The translations under genes were made by a program, and so were the position numbers. This document shows positions 24,065-32,083 of a DNA stretch of 64,000 nucleotides, piece after piece. The DNA lies in assembly GCF_036226405.1 (NCBI RefSeq), contig NZ_CP108464.1:3968001-4032000 (forward strand), written 5' to 3'. Numbering within the stretch: the first letter of the stretch is position 1; every line of letters begins with the position of its first letter. The stretch comes from Streptomyces sp. NBC_01260. GTDB taxonomy: Bacteria > Actinomycetota > Actinomycetes > Streptomycetales > Streptomycetaceae. Under the pieces are notes generated by a model. That model was not told the origin of the DNA, did no database searches, and worked only from the letters and a program-made list of their open reading frames with translations.

Positions 24065-24967
24065 ATGACCCACGAACGCAACACCCCGCTGCTCGATGCG
24101 GCGTTACGAGCAGCCGAACGCGGCTGGCACGTCTTCCCGCTCCGCCCCGGCGACAAGCGCCCCGCCCTCCACGGCGAGACCGCCTGCACCGGTCTCGGGG
24201 ACTGCGCCGGCGGACACCGCAAATGGGAGGACCGGGCCACCACCGACCCGGACCGCATCCGGCGGGCATGGGCCGACCGGCCGTACAACATCGGGATCGC
24301 CACGGGCCCGTCCGGGCTGGTCGTCGTCGACCTCGACATGCCCAAGCCCAACAGCAGCACAGACACGCCTTCCGGCGTGACGACCTTCCAAGCGCTCTGC
24401 GAGCGCGCCGACCAGGCCGTCCCCGCCACCTACCGGACCCGGACCCCGAGCGGCGGACACCACCGCTACTTCACCGCCCCACCCGGCATCCGGCTCACGA
24501 ACAGTGCGGGAAGGCTCGGCAAGCTCATCGACACCCGCGCCCACGGCGGATACGTCGTCGCCGCCGGAAGCCTCACCCCCACGGGCGCCTACACCGTCAC
24601 CGACCCCACACCGCCCGCCCCGCTCCCGGAATGGCTGTACACCCTCCTGATGCCCCCTCAGGCATCGCGGGCATTGATGGCCGCGCCCTCGCCGCACCGG
24701 GCGTCCAGGTACGCCGCAGCCGCGCTCAAGGCCGAACGCGCCGCAGTGGCCGCCGCCGGGGAGGGCGTGCGGAACTGGACGCTGGTCCGGGCCGCCCGCG
24801 CTCTGGGGCGGTTCGTCGCGTCCGGCGACCTCAGCCGCAGTGAGGTCGAGGAGGCTCTTAATTGGGGCGGATTGGCGGCCGGCCTGCGCGAATCCGAGTG
24901 CAGGGCTGCCATCACCAGCGCACTGAACTGGTCCATCGCCAACAACCCCACGGGCAGGACCGCATGA
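24065..24967 (+). CDS. Bifunctional DNA primase/polymerase (RepPP-like replication protein)
   Basis: A 300-residue Prim-Pol protein: AALRAAERGWHVFPLRPGDKRPALHG, a Cys/His segment (ACTGLGDCAGGHRKW), the catalytic Asps in GLVVVDLDMPKP, and RTPSGGHHRYFTAP. This polymerase/primase type replaces RepSA in one class of AICEs. Codon 14 is TTA (24104-24106), rare in Streptomyces and dependent on the bldA tRNA. Its end overlaps the next gene by 4 bases, and a DUF3631 ATPase follows, so priming and unwinding proteins are encoded together. Confidence 0.85.
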   Translation: MTHERNTPLLDAALRAAERGWHVFPLRPGDKRPALHGETACTGLGDCAGGHRKWEDRATTDPDRIRRAWADRPYNIGIATGPSGLVVVDLDMPKPNSSTDTPSGVTTFQALCERADQAVPATYRTRTPSGGHHRYFTAPPGIRLTNSAGRLGKLIDTRAHGGYVVAAGSLTPTGAYTVTDPTPPAPLPEWLYTLLMPPQASRALMAAPSPHRASRYAAAALKAERAAVAAAGEGVRNWTLVRAARALGRFVASGDLSRSEVEEALNWGGLAAGLRESECRAAITSALNWSIANNPTGRTA

Positions 24968-25314
24968 CGGCGCCCAGGAATCCCCCACTTAAGAGCGTCC
25001 AGACACCCCCGACCGGCCCCCGCATCGCCGAACCGGCCCCGACCGCATCCGGCAGTGGTGCGCCGAAGGGCGTCACCGAAGGCGTCCCCATTGCTGTTCT
25101 CCCTGACCAGCAGACGGGAGACGGCCGCTACCCCATCGCCTGGCTCACCATCACCGCACCCCGCGGCGCGGTGCCGACCGTGACCAGTGTGTGCGAATGC
25201 GGCCGCAACCGTTTCGCCGCAGGACAACGCAAGGCACTCGCCTTGATCACCGACCACGCCGACCACCGCACCCGCTGCCCGCTGCGCACCGACCAGGAAG
25301 GCATCGCCGCATGA
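24964..25314 (+). CDS. Small zinc-binding-like protein in the replication operon
   Basis: A 116-residue protein with a Pro-rich, probably unstructured N-terminus (about 60 residues) and a C-terminal CECGRNRFAAGQRKALALITDHADHRTRCPL, i.e. C-x-C...H...H...C, which may bind zinc. It is coupled by 4-base overlaps to the Prim-Pol gene and the DUF3631 gene, so it is probably an accessory of replication. No family is recognised with certainty. Confidence 0.6.
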   Translation: MTAPRNPPLKSVQTPPTGPRIAEPAPTASGSGAPKGVTEGVPIAVLPDQQTGDGRYPIAWLTITAPRGAVPTVTSVCECGRNRFAAGQRKALALITDHADHRTRCPLRTDQEGIAA

Positions 25315-26471
25315 ACGCGACACCGACCGCCCCGCTCATCGACGGCTCCGCCCTGCTCGATGCAGTGGAGACGTTCCACCGCCGGTTCAACGCCTTCCCG
25401 ACCGAGGCGGCCTACGTCGCCGTCGCGTTGTGGGACGCACACACGCACCTGCTCGACTGCTTCGACTCCACTCCGCGGCTCGCCTTCCTCTCCCCTGAGC
25501 CCGGCAGCGGAAAGACCCGGGCACTGGAAGTCATCAGCACCCTGGTACCCCACCCCATGCACGCCGTGAACGCCTCACCCGCCGCACTCTTCCGAGCGGT
25601 GGCCGACGAGGCCGGACGGCCCACGATTCTCTTCGACGAGATCGACACCGTCTTTGGGCCCAAGGCCAAGGACAACGAGGATCTGCGCGGACTGCTGAAC
25701 GCCGGTCACCGCAAGAGCGGCGTCTCCTACCGGTGCGTTGGCGACGGCGGCACACAGACGGTCGTTGCCTTCCCCTCGTACTGCGCCGTCGCCATGGGCG
25801 GGCTCGGCTCGCTGCCAGACACGATCCTGGCCCGTTCCGTCATCATCCGAATGCGGCGCCGCGCCCGTAACGAGCGAGTGGAACCCTTCCGGGCCCGCAT
25901 CCACGAACCACAGGGCCACGCCTTGCGCGACCAGCTCACCACCTGGGCCGAGCAGGTCCGGCCCCGCGTCGACGGCGCCTTCCCCGACATGCCCGAGGGC
26001 ATCACGGACCGGCCCGCAGACGTCTGGGAACCACTGCTCGCCGTGGCCGACGCGGCCGGCGGAACCTGGCCCGACCGGGCCCGGCAAGCCTGCGTCGATC
26101 TCGTCACCGCCGTGAACGAGGACGACCGCGCCTCGCTCGGAGTCAAGCTCCTCACCGACCTGCGCGACCACGTCTTCCCCGGCGAGGACACCGTCTCCAC
26201 CATCGAAATCCTGCACCTGCTCAACGCCATGGAGGAATCGCCCTGGGGCGACCTCGACGGCCGCCCGCTCAACGCCCGCACCCTCTCCAAGACCCTCAAG
26301 GAATACGTCACCGCCAAGAGCAAGCCCATCTCTCCCCGGCCACTGCGCATCGGCGGACAGATCGTCAAGGGCTACCACCGCGACGACCTCACAGACGCCT
26401 GGAACCGCTACTGCCCCCCGCCCCCGGAATCCTCGGTTACATCGGTTACACCCCTCCCGATGGGCTCCTGA
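25311..26471 (+). CDS. DUF3631 P-loop ATPase (replication helicase-like)
   Basis: A 386-residue protein: Walker A SPEPGSGKTRAL (about residue 61-72), Walker B TILFDEIDTVFG, sensor region AVAMGGLGSLPDTILARSVIIRMRRR, and the DUF3631 C-terminal part (EILHLLNAMEESPWGDLDGRPLNARTLSKTLKEY). In other elements this domain is fused to, or paired with, Prim-Pol or TOPRIM primases. The last codons (SVTSVT) are written in the first two copies of an iteron-like repeat that continues downstream. Confidence 0.85.
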   Translation: MNATPTAPLIDGSALLDAVETFHRRFNAFPTEAAYVAVALWDAHTHLLDCFDSTPRLAFLSPEPGSGKTRALEVISTLVPHPMHAVNASPAALFRAVADEAGRPTILFDEIDTVFGPKAKDNEDLRGLLNAGHRKSGVSYRCVGDGGTQTVVAFPSYCAVAMGGLGSLPDTILARSVIIRMRRRARNERVEPFRARIHEPQGHALRDQLTTWAEQVRPRVDGAFPDMPEGITDRPADVWEPLLAVADAAGGTWPDRARQACVDLVTAVNEDDRASLGVKLLTDLRDHVFPGEDTVSTIEILHLLNAMEESPWGDLDGRPLNARTLSKTLKEYVTAKSKPISPRPLRIGGQIVKGYHRDDLTDAWNRYCPPPPESSVTSVTPLPMGS

Positions 26472-26639
26472 CCTGCGGCGCTTCTGTAACCGATCGGGGT
26501 GGTGTAACCGGAACACCTCCAGTTACACCACCCCGGTCCCCCGCCACCTGTAACCGCACGCCATCGGTTACACCCCACCCATCGGTTACAGAAAAGGGGC
26601 CCCTGACCTGCGATGTAACCGACGTAACCGACGTAACCG
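26434..26639. repeat. Iteron-like array of CGGTTAC/GTAACCG, candidate replication origin
   Basis: Ten perfect 7-mers in 206 bases: CGGTTAC at 26434, 26443, 26565 and 26583; GTAACCG at 26486, 26504, 26550, 26615, 26624 and 26633. The first two and the last three are spaced by 9 bases. A 13-bp perfect inverted repeat, GGGGTGGTGTAAC (26496-26508) with GTTACACCACCCC (26522-26534), lies inside. The array spans the replication gene end and the leader of xis. Confidence 0.8.
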
Positions 26640-26675
26640 CACCTGTGAGACCGAACCGAGCCAAGGAGTCACACC

Positions 26676-26864
26676 GTGGCACGCCCTCAGATGCTCAAAC
26701 TCCCCGAAGTTCTCGTCGAACTCGGCATGAGCCGCGCCGCCTTCTACCGCATGCGCGCCCGTGGCCTCGCACCCAAGCTCATCAAGCTGCCCAACAAGCA
26801 GATCCGCGTCCGCCGTGCCGACCTGGACGCCTGGCTGAGCCAGTACGAGCAGACCGCCGCCTGA
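26676..26864 (+). CDS. xis: Excisionase (Xis), MerR-like helix-turn-helix
   Basis: A 62-residue DNA-binding protein: MLKLPEVLVELGMSRAAFYRMRARGLAPKLIKLPNKQIRVRRADLDAWLSQYEQ, a typical winged-helix excisionase of AICEs. The GTG start at 26676 follows AAGGAG. It directly precedes the integrase gene but is separated from it by a strong hairpin with a T-tract. Confidence 0.9.
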   Translation: MARPQMLKLPEVLVELGMSRAAFYRMRARGLAPKLIKLPNKQIRVRRADLDAWLSQYEQTAA

Positions 26865-26876
26865 TTCGCCCCGCTT

Positions 26877-26915
26877 CGAGAGGGCCCGCCGAACGGCGGG
26901 CCCTCTCGCGTTTTT
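26877..26915 (+). terminator. Intrinsic terminator between xis and int
   Basis: A perfect 15-bp stem (26877-26891 with 26894-26908), 2-base loop, then CG and TTTTT (26911-26915). This is the most canonical terminator in the window. It lies between xis and int, directly before the int ribosome site. Confidence 0.85.
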
Positions 26916-26923
26916 GGAGAGCC

Positions 26924-28309
26924 ATGCTCACGTATGACGTAGACATCTGGTCGATCAGGCAGCGCAAGGGCCGTCCGAAGCCGTTCGAGCTGCGGTGGCG
27001 CGTGGGCGAGCGCGCCCATTCGCGCAGTTTCAAGCTCAAGCCGCAGGCCACCGGCCGGAGTTCAGAACTGATGACCGCACTTCGCAACCGGGAGCAGTTC
27101 GACGAAGAGACCGGTCTTCCTGTCTCAGAGTTCGAGGCGCTGAACACCCCGACGTGGTTCGAGCACGCCACGGCCTACATGCTGATGAAGTGGCCGAAGG
27201 CGGCGGCCAAGCACCGCGCCAGCATCGCCGAGACGCTCGCCACCGTCACGCCCGCCTTCCTGTCCACATCACGCGGGGCACCGAAGGACGCCGTCCTGCG
27301 AAAGGCGTTGTACGGATGGGCATTCAGGGCGGTCACGGGTCCGGACGAGGCACTGTGCCCTCGTCACCAGGGGGAGGAACCGCCGGCGGATATTGCGGCT
27401 GCCCTCGCGTGGATCTCAACGAACACGGTCAAGATGACCGAGGTCAGCCGGTCGGAGCGGGTGCGAGCGGCCCTGGACGCCCTGTCGAAGAAGCTCAACG
27501 GGAAGCCCGCAGCCTCCAACACCGCGAACCGGAAGCGCATGGTTCTGAGCAACACCCTGCGGTACGCCGTTGAGCGCGGCACGCTCCCCGCCAACCCGCT
27601 GGGCCGGGTGGACTGGTCGGCCCCCGACAAGGATGACGAGGTGGATTTTCGCTACGTCCCCAACCCGGATCAGGCCGCCGCCCTCATCGACGCCGTACGG
27701 CAGATCAGCGCGCGGGGCGATCACATGGCCGCGTTCTTCGGCTGCCTGTACTACGCGGCCATGCGGCCCTCGGAGATCGCGGCTCTCCGGGACTCGGACT
27801 GCACCCTTCCCGAGACGGGCTGGGGTGAGCTGATCCTCGCGGGGAGCCGTCCCGAGGTCGGTGCGGGGTGGACCGACGATGGGCGGTCGTTCGAACAGCG
27901 GGGTCTCAAACGCCGAGCCCGGACCGCGACCAGGTCCGTGCCGATCCCTCCCGTGCTGACGGCGATGCTCCGGGACCACAAGGCGAAGTACGGGGTGACC
28001 GAGGGAGGCCAGCTCTTCCGCGCGGCGATGGGAGGTCGGGTGCGGTCCACGGAGTACTGCAATCTCTGGGACGCGGCGCGGCTCAAAGCCCTCGCAGCGA
28101 AGGAAGCGAAGACGCCTCTGGCAGACGTGCCGTATTCCCTCCGGCACGCGGGAGTGTCCTTGTGGATCAACTCGGGTGTCGACCCGGTGGAAGTCGCCCG
28201 ACGGGCGGGGCACAGCCTCACGGTGCTCTTCCGGTTCTACGCCAAGATCCTGCGCGGGCAGCAGGACCGCGCCAACGCCCTGATCGAGCAAGGACTCAAC
28301 GGGGGATGA
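26924..28309 (+). CDS. int: Tyrosine site-specific integrase
   Basis: A 461-residue protein of the phage integrase family. The N-terminal part has arm-binding and SAM-like domains. In the C-terminal catalytic domain, the first Arg lies in YYAAMRPSEIAALRDSDC, the second box is PYSLRHAGVSLWINSG (HxxR-type), then RRAGHSLTVLFRFYAKIL with the nucleophilic Tyr. GGAGA lies 4-5 bases before ATG 26924, directly after the terminator T-tract. It is adjacent to the intact tRNA-Ser target, the standard AICE order xis-int-att. A longer open frame upstream has no ribosome site and overlaps xis, so I rejected it. Confidence 0.93.
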   Translation: MLTYDVDIWSIRQRKGRPKPFELRWRVGERAHSRSFKLKPQATGRSSELMTALRNREQFDEETGLPVSEFEALNTPTWFEHATAYMLMKWPKAAAKHRASIAETLATVTPAFLSTSRGAPKDAVLRKALYGWAFRAVTGPDEALCPRHQGEEPPADIAAALAWISTNTVKMTEVSRSERVRAALDALSKKLNGKPAASNTANRKRMVLSNTLRYAVERGTLPANPLGRVDWSAPDKDDEVDFRYVPNPDQAAALIDAVRQISARGDHMAAFFGCLYYAAMRPSEIAALRDSDCTLPETGWGELILAGSRPEVGAGWTDDGRSFEQRGLKRRARTATRSVPIPPVLTAMLRDHKAKYGVTEGGQLFRAAMGGRVRSTEYCNLWDAARLKALAAKEAKTPLADVPYSLRHAGVSLWINSGVDPVEVARRAGHSLTVLFRFYAKILRGQQDRANALIEQGLNGG

Positions 28310-28321
28310 TCGCGCGGGCCT

Positions 28322-28339
28322 GGCCCACACATGGCCCAT
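28322..28339. repeat. Right end-associated repeat (candidate Int/Xis arm site)
   Basis: GGCCCACACATGGCCCAT, 17 of 18 bases equal to 13464-13481. It lies just after the int stop and 111 bases inside the right attachment repeat. Confidence 0.55.
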
Positions 28340-28393
28340 ACGCACTGGTCACCACCGAGATATGGGCGATCCTGGGTGAGACAGGGTGAGCAC

Positions 28394-28428
28394 AAAGGGC
28401 GGGCCTCCGAACCGGAGACCCGCCCTTT
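28394..28428 (+). terminator. Hairpin after int
   Basis: Arms AAAGGGCGGG (28394-28403) and CCCGCCCTTT (28419-28428) with a further inner stem. It ends int transcription before the tRNA gene, which reads the other way. Confidence 0.75.
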
Positions 28429-28450
28429 GACCTGCACATACTCTGACCTG

Positions 28451-28511
28451 TGCGGTGGGTGTGGGATTTGAACCCACGGTGACATCGCTGCCACGACGGT
28501 TTTCAAGACCG
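28451..28511. repeat. Right attachment site (attR) within intact tRNA-Ser
   Basis: The 61 bases shared with 13333-13393. On this side they are part of the complete tRNA gene, so integration regenerated the tRNA. Confidence 0.93.
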
Positions 28512-28539
28512 TTCCCTTAGGCCGCTCGGGCAACCCACC
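28453..28539 (-). tRNA. tRNA-Ser(UGA)
   Basis: 87 bases on the minus strand. The 7-bp acceptor stem GGTGGGT/ACCCACC pairs fully. The anticodon stem-loop is CGGTCTTGAAAACCG with TGA anticodon. There is a long class II variable arm and a TTCAAAT T-loop. CCA is not encoded. Its 3' half is the integration target of the element. Confidence 0.95.
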
Positions 28540-28591
28540 CCGCGTCGGCGGTCAACGCGACCCGCTTTCGACGCGAGGACAGCCTAGCCGG

Positions 28592-30079
28592 TCAGCTGTC
28601 GCCCTTGCGCTCCCCCAGGGTGACTTCGGCGGTCGAGGTCTTGCCGTCGCGCTTGTAGGTCAGCATGACCTTGTCGCCCGGCTTGTGGGTCCAGATCTCG
28701 CCGATCAGGGTCGGGCCGCTGTCGACCACGGTGTCGTTGAACTTCGTGATGACGTCACCCGGCTTGAGACCGGCCCTGCCCGCCGGGCTGTCCTTCGGGA
28801 CCGCGGCCGTGCCGCCCGTGCCCTGGTCCGAGATGACCGCGCCGCCGGTCTTCTCGTCCATCGTCACCGTGGCGCCGATGACCGGGTAGACCGGCTGGCC
28901 GGTCTTGATCAGCTGCTCGGCGACGTTCTTCGCCTGGTTGATCGGGATCGCGAAGCCGAGGCCGATGGAGCCCGCCTGGGACTGGCCGGTGCTGCTGCCG
29001 GTCGACTGGATCGCCGAGTTGATCCCGATGACCGCGCCGCCGGCGCTCAGCAGCGGGCCGCCGGAGTTGCCCGGGTTGATCGAGGCGTCGGTCTGCAGGG
29101 CGCTCATGTACGAGTTGCTGCCGCCGGAGCCGTCACCGGAGGCGACCGGGCGGTTCTTCGCGCTGATGATGCCCGTGGTGACCGTGTTGGACAGGCCGAA
29201 CGGGGCGCCGATCGCGATCGTCGAATCGCCCACCGCCACCTGGTCCGAGTTGCCCAGCTCCAGCGGGGTGAGCCCCTGCGGCGGGTTCTTCAGCTTCAGG
29301 ACCGCGACGTCGTAGCCCTCGGCCCGGCCGACGACCTCGGCGCCGTACTTCTTGCCGTTCGAGAACGTCGCGGTGAGCTGACCGCTGTCCGCGGCGGAGG
29401 CCACCACGTGGTTGTTCGTGAGGATGTGGCCCTCCTTGTCGTACACGAAGCCGGTGCCGGTGCCGCCCTCGCCGTCGCCGCCCTGGGCGTCGATGGTGAC
29501 CACGCTGGGCAGCGCCTTGGCCGCCACCCCCGCGACCGTGCCCGGGTCGCGCTTGAGGTCCTGCGGGTTGGCCGACGCCGCGACCGTGGTCGAACCGGAC
29601 GAGCCGGAGCCGTCATTGCTGTCGGCGGCCCAGTAGCCGAGGGCTCCGCCGACTCCGCCCGCCACGAGCGCTGCCACGACCACCGCGGCCACCAGACCGC
29701 CCGCACGCCGTTTACGGGGGGAGTCGGGTGTCTGCGGTTGGCCGGGCGGGCCCCACACGGGGCCGCCGCCCTGTGCGCCGTGGGCGTAGGCGGGGACTGC
29801 GGGCGGGGGCGGGGGCCAGCCGGCATCCGCTGCCGACTGCGGTGCGGGAGGGGGCGTGTGGGGCTGCGGCGCCGGCGGGACCTGGGCCATGGGCGTGGTC
29901 GCCGGGTCATGGGCCGGGGGGACCTGCGGCTGCACAGCCGTCACATCCGGCTGCTCAGCGGCCGGGGGCGCGCTTCCAGGAGGCCCCTGGGGAGCATCGG
30001 CCGGCACTGGAGGTGCGGACGGAACGGACGGGGCGGCCTCGGCCGCGGTGCCCTCGTTGCCCTCGTTCTCTGTGCTCAC
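28592..30079 (-). CDS. HtrA/DegP-like membrane-anchored serine protease with PDZ domain
   Basis: A 495-residue protein. Residues 1-125 are a cytoplasmic Pro/Ala/Gln-rich disordered part; a basic RKRRAGG precedes one membrane segment (LVAAVVVAALVAGGVGGALGYWA). The trypsin-like domain (about 185-390) has His in LTNNHVVASA, Asp in GYDVAVLKL and Ser in INPGNSGGPLL. The PDZ domain (about 400-490) includes GRAGLKPGDVITKFNDTVV. It acts outside the membrane in protein quality control or envelope stress. The start MSTENEGNEG is close to an upstream GAGGAG-type site. Confidence 0.92.
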   Translation of the reverse strand: MSTENEGNEGTAAEAAPSVPSAPPVPADAPQGPPGSAPPAAEQPDVTAVQPQVPPAHDPATTPMAQVPPAPQPHTPPPAPQSAADAGWPPPPPAVPAYAHGAQGGGPVWGPPGQPQTPDSPRKRRAGGLVAAVVVAALVAGGVGGALGYWAADSNDGSGSSGSTTVAASANPQDLKRDPGTVAGVAAKALPSVVTIDAQGGDGEGGTGTGFVYDKEGHILTNNHVVASAADSGQLTATFSNGKKYGAEVVGRAEGYDVAVLKLKNPPQGLTPLELGNSDQVAVGDSTIAIGAPFGLSNTVTTGIISAKNRPVASGDGSGGSNSYMSALQTDASINPGNSGGPLLSAGGAVIGINSAIQSTGSSTGQSQAGSIGLGFAIPINQAKNVAEQLIKTGQPVYPVIGATVTMDEKTGGAVISDQGTGGTAAVPKDSPAGRAGLKPGDVITKFNDTVVDSGPTLIGEIWTHKPGDKVMLTYKRDGKTSTAEVTLGERKGDS

Positions 30080-30278
30080 AGCTCTGTACTCCTCGGTTCC
30101 ACATCATGATTCGGCAAGAGATCCGCTGTGCACGTGTCTGGAGTCAGCTTTTCCCACAGCACGTCAGACCACTGTAAGCAGGACCTGTGCATCCGCGCAC
30201 GGGTCTTTACATCGGGCAAAACGGTCCCGCGTCGCAAGGTTCGCGCGCCCGCGGGCCCGCCGGTGACACCATGACGCG

Positions 30279-31124
30279 GTGACCCAAGCACGGCAGCAGC
30301 ACACCACGCAGCATCCCATCCAGGTCATCGCACACCGAGGCGCGTCCGACGACGCCCCCGAGCACACCCTGGCCGCATACCGGAAGGCGATCGAGGACGG
30401 CGCCGACGCCCTGGAGTGCGACGTACGGCTCACCGCCGACGGCCATCTCGTATGCGTACACGACCGTCGGGTGAACCGTACGTCCAACGGTCGCGGCGCG
30501 GTCTCCGCCCTGGAGCTCTCCGAGCTCGCCGCCCTCGACTTCGGCTCGTGGAAGGACCGCGAGGAATCGGAGTCCCCGGACTGGGACCCGGTCCCGGGCG
30601 AGCTCACCTCGGTACTCACCCTGGAACGGCTGCTCGAACTGCTCGTCGAGACACGAGCCGCCGGGCGTCCGCTCCAGCTGGCCATCGAGACCAAGCACCC
30701 GACCCGCTGGGCGGGCCAGGTCGAGGAGCGGCTGCTGCATCTGCTGAAGCGCTTCGAGCTCGACGCACCGCCGGCCGGGGGCCCCTCTCCGGTCCGCATC
30801 ATGAGCTTCTCGGCCCGCTCCCTGCACCGCGTCCAGGACGCCTCACCGGATCTGCCCACCGTCTATCTGATGCAGTTCGTCTCGCCGCGACTGCGCGACG
30901 GACGGCTGCCGGCCGGCGCCCGGATCGCCGGTCCCGGGATGCGGATCGTGCGCAGTCACCCCGGCTACATCGACCGCCTGCACCGCGCGGGCCACCGGGC
31001 ACACGTCTGGACGGTCAACGAACCGGAGGACGTCGACCTCTGCGTCCGGCTCGGAGTGGAGGCGATCATCACGAACCGCCCGAGGCAGGTCCTGTCACAA
31101 TTGGGACGCTCTTCATATCAGTAA
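30279..31124 (+). CDS. Glycerophosphodiester phosphodiesterase family protein
   Basis: A 281-residue GDPD TIM-barrel: VIAHRGASDDAPEHTLAAYRKAIEDGADALECDVRLTADGHLVCVHD holds the catalytic His/Arg and metal-binding Glu/Asp/His, and LAIETKHPTRWAG supplies a further Glu. It would split glycerophosphodiesters to glycerol-3-phosphate and an alcohol. There is no signal peptide, so it is cytoplasmic. The GTG start at 30279 is adopted; an ATG at 30271 is out of frame and stops after three codons. Confidence 0.9.
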   Translation: MTQARQQHTTQHPIQVIAHRGASDDAPEHTLAAYRKAIEDGADALECDVRLTADGHLVCVHDRRVNRTSNGRGAVSALELSELAALDFGSWKDREESESPDWDPVPGELTSVLTLERLLELLVETRAAGRPLQLAIETKHPTRWAGQVEERLLHLLKRFELDAPPAGGPSPVRIMSFSARSLHRVQDASPDLPTVYLMQFVSPRLRDGRLPAGARIAGPGMRIVRSHPGYIDRLHRAGHRAHVWTVNEPEDVDLCVRLGVEAIITNRPRQVLSQLGRSSYQ

Positions 31125-31255
31125 CAGGGAGTACACCGGCGCATTCGGGCTGCACTCGATCGTTACGAGTGCGTCACTGGCAGACCACTGGCCGGTTTCC
31201 GGCCCAGCCCAGGGGGGCATCCACTCCGTGGCGTGGGGCAAAGGAGGTCTCGGGG

Positions 31256-31837
31256 GTGGCGTTGGTGGTGGCACAGGAAGTGCCCACGTCGTCGAGCATG
31301 GCCGTTCCCCATGGCCCTGCGGGCGTGGGCCAGGCACGGCACCGGATGCGTGAGCAGTTGCGCAGCCACGGGGTGTCGGATTCGGTCGTCGACGATGCTG
31401 TATTGATCCTTTCCGAACTGCTCAGCAATGCCTGCCGGCACGGCAGGCCGCTGGGCCGGCACAGCGACGTGGGAGAGGGCGACGTGCGCGCCGCCTGGCG
31501 CGTCGACAGAACGGGCGGGCTGACCGTCGAGGTGACGGACGGAGGCGGTCCGACCCGACCGGTTCCGGCCACTCCGTCGGTAACCGCGCGCGGCGGCCGA
31601 GGGCTCAACATCATCAGCGCGCTCGCCGAGAAGTGGGGCGTACGCGACGACTCGTCCGGCGAGGTCACGGTCTGGGTGCTGGTCAACGAGGGGCCGGGGC
31701 GCCCCGGCGGCCGGCCGGGCGGACAGGGCAACGGACGGGCAACCGGTACGACCGTGCTGCCGGGTGCGACCGGAATGCCCGTCGTGCCGGGGCTCGACGG
31801 GCTGGATCTCGCCGACGCCTTCGACGACGCGGGCTGA
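31256..31837 (+). CDS. RsbW-like HATPase (anti-sigma/switch kinase family)
   Basis: A 193-residue protein with a single HATPase_c domain: N box VLILSELLSNACRHG, G1 VEVTDGGGPTRPVP, G2 GGRGLNIISALAEKWGVRD. This family binds ATP and regulates sigma factors or anti-anti-sigma proteins; streptomycetes have dozens. The C-terminal 50 residues are Gly/Pro-rich and disordered. The start GTG 31256 follows a near-perfect AAAGGAGGT; an open frame further upstream overlaps the GDPD gene and is a shadow. No cognate sigma factor is adjacent. Confidence 0.85.
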   Translation: MALVVAQEVPTSSSMAVPHGPAGVGQARHRMREQLRSHGVSDSVVDDAVLILSELLSNACRHGRPLGRHSDVGEGDVRAAWRVDRTGGLTVEVTDGGGPTRPVPATPSVTARGGRGLNIISALAEKWGVRDDSSGEVTVWVLVNEGPGRPGGRPGGQGNGRATGTTVLPGATGMPVVPGLDGLDLADAFDDAG

Positions 31838-32083
31838 CCCGGGCGCAGCCCCGTGGGCTGACGCGTCGCAGGCCCACGCGGGCGAGCCCCGCGGGCTGGA
31901 CACGCGGGCGAAGCGGTACGACAACCGGGAAGGCGGCACCAAAAGCGCGGCATCCGAAACGCGGCGTTCGCGGGCCCGTGCCCGCAGGCGGCTGGGGCAG
32001 CTGTGCCCCGGACACCGCACGGGCGGCTAGGCTCGCGGCCCAGACCGCACTGTCGCACCGTCGCAACCGGGAGAAAGCCCACC

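Larger units (their letters stand above)
13333..28511. mobile_element. Integrated AICE (pSAM2-type conjugative element) in tRNA-Ser(UGA)
   Basis: A 15.2-kb segment flanked by a 61-bp perfect direct repeat, one copy of which is the 3' part of an intact tRNA-Ser gene. Inside lie all AICE modules: integrase and excisionase next to the tRNA, a Prim-Pol/DUF3631 replication module, a single TraB-like translocase, small spread genes, and a GntR regulator fused to a Nudix domain (compare korSA and pif of pSAM2). No relaxase or type IV secretion genes are present, as expected for double-strand DNA transfer. The element appears complete; its only clear oddity is the reading-frame arrangement in the methyltransferase locus. 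Confidence 0.93.

Noticed and set aside
26645..26923. Longer N-terminus for the integrase
   Set aside because: Would overlap xis and cross the terminator; composition is Arg/Pro-rich and no ribosome site is present, while ATG 26924 has one.
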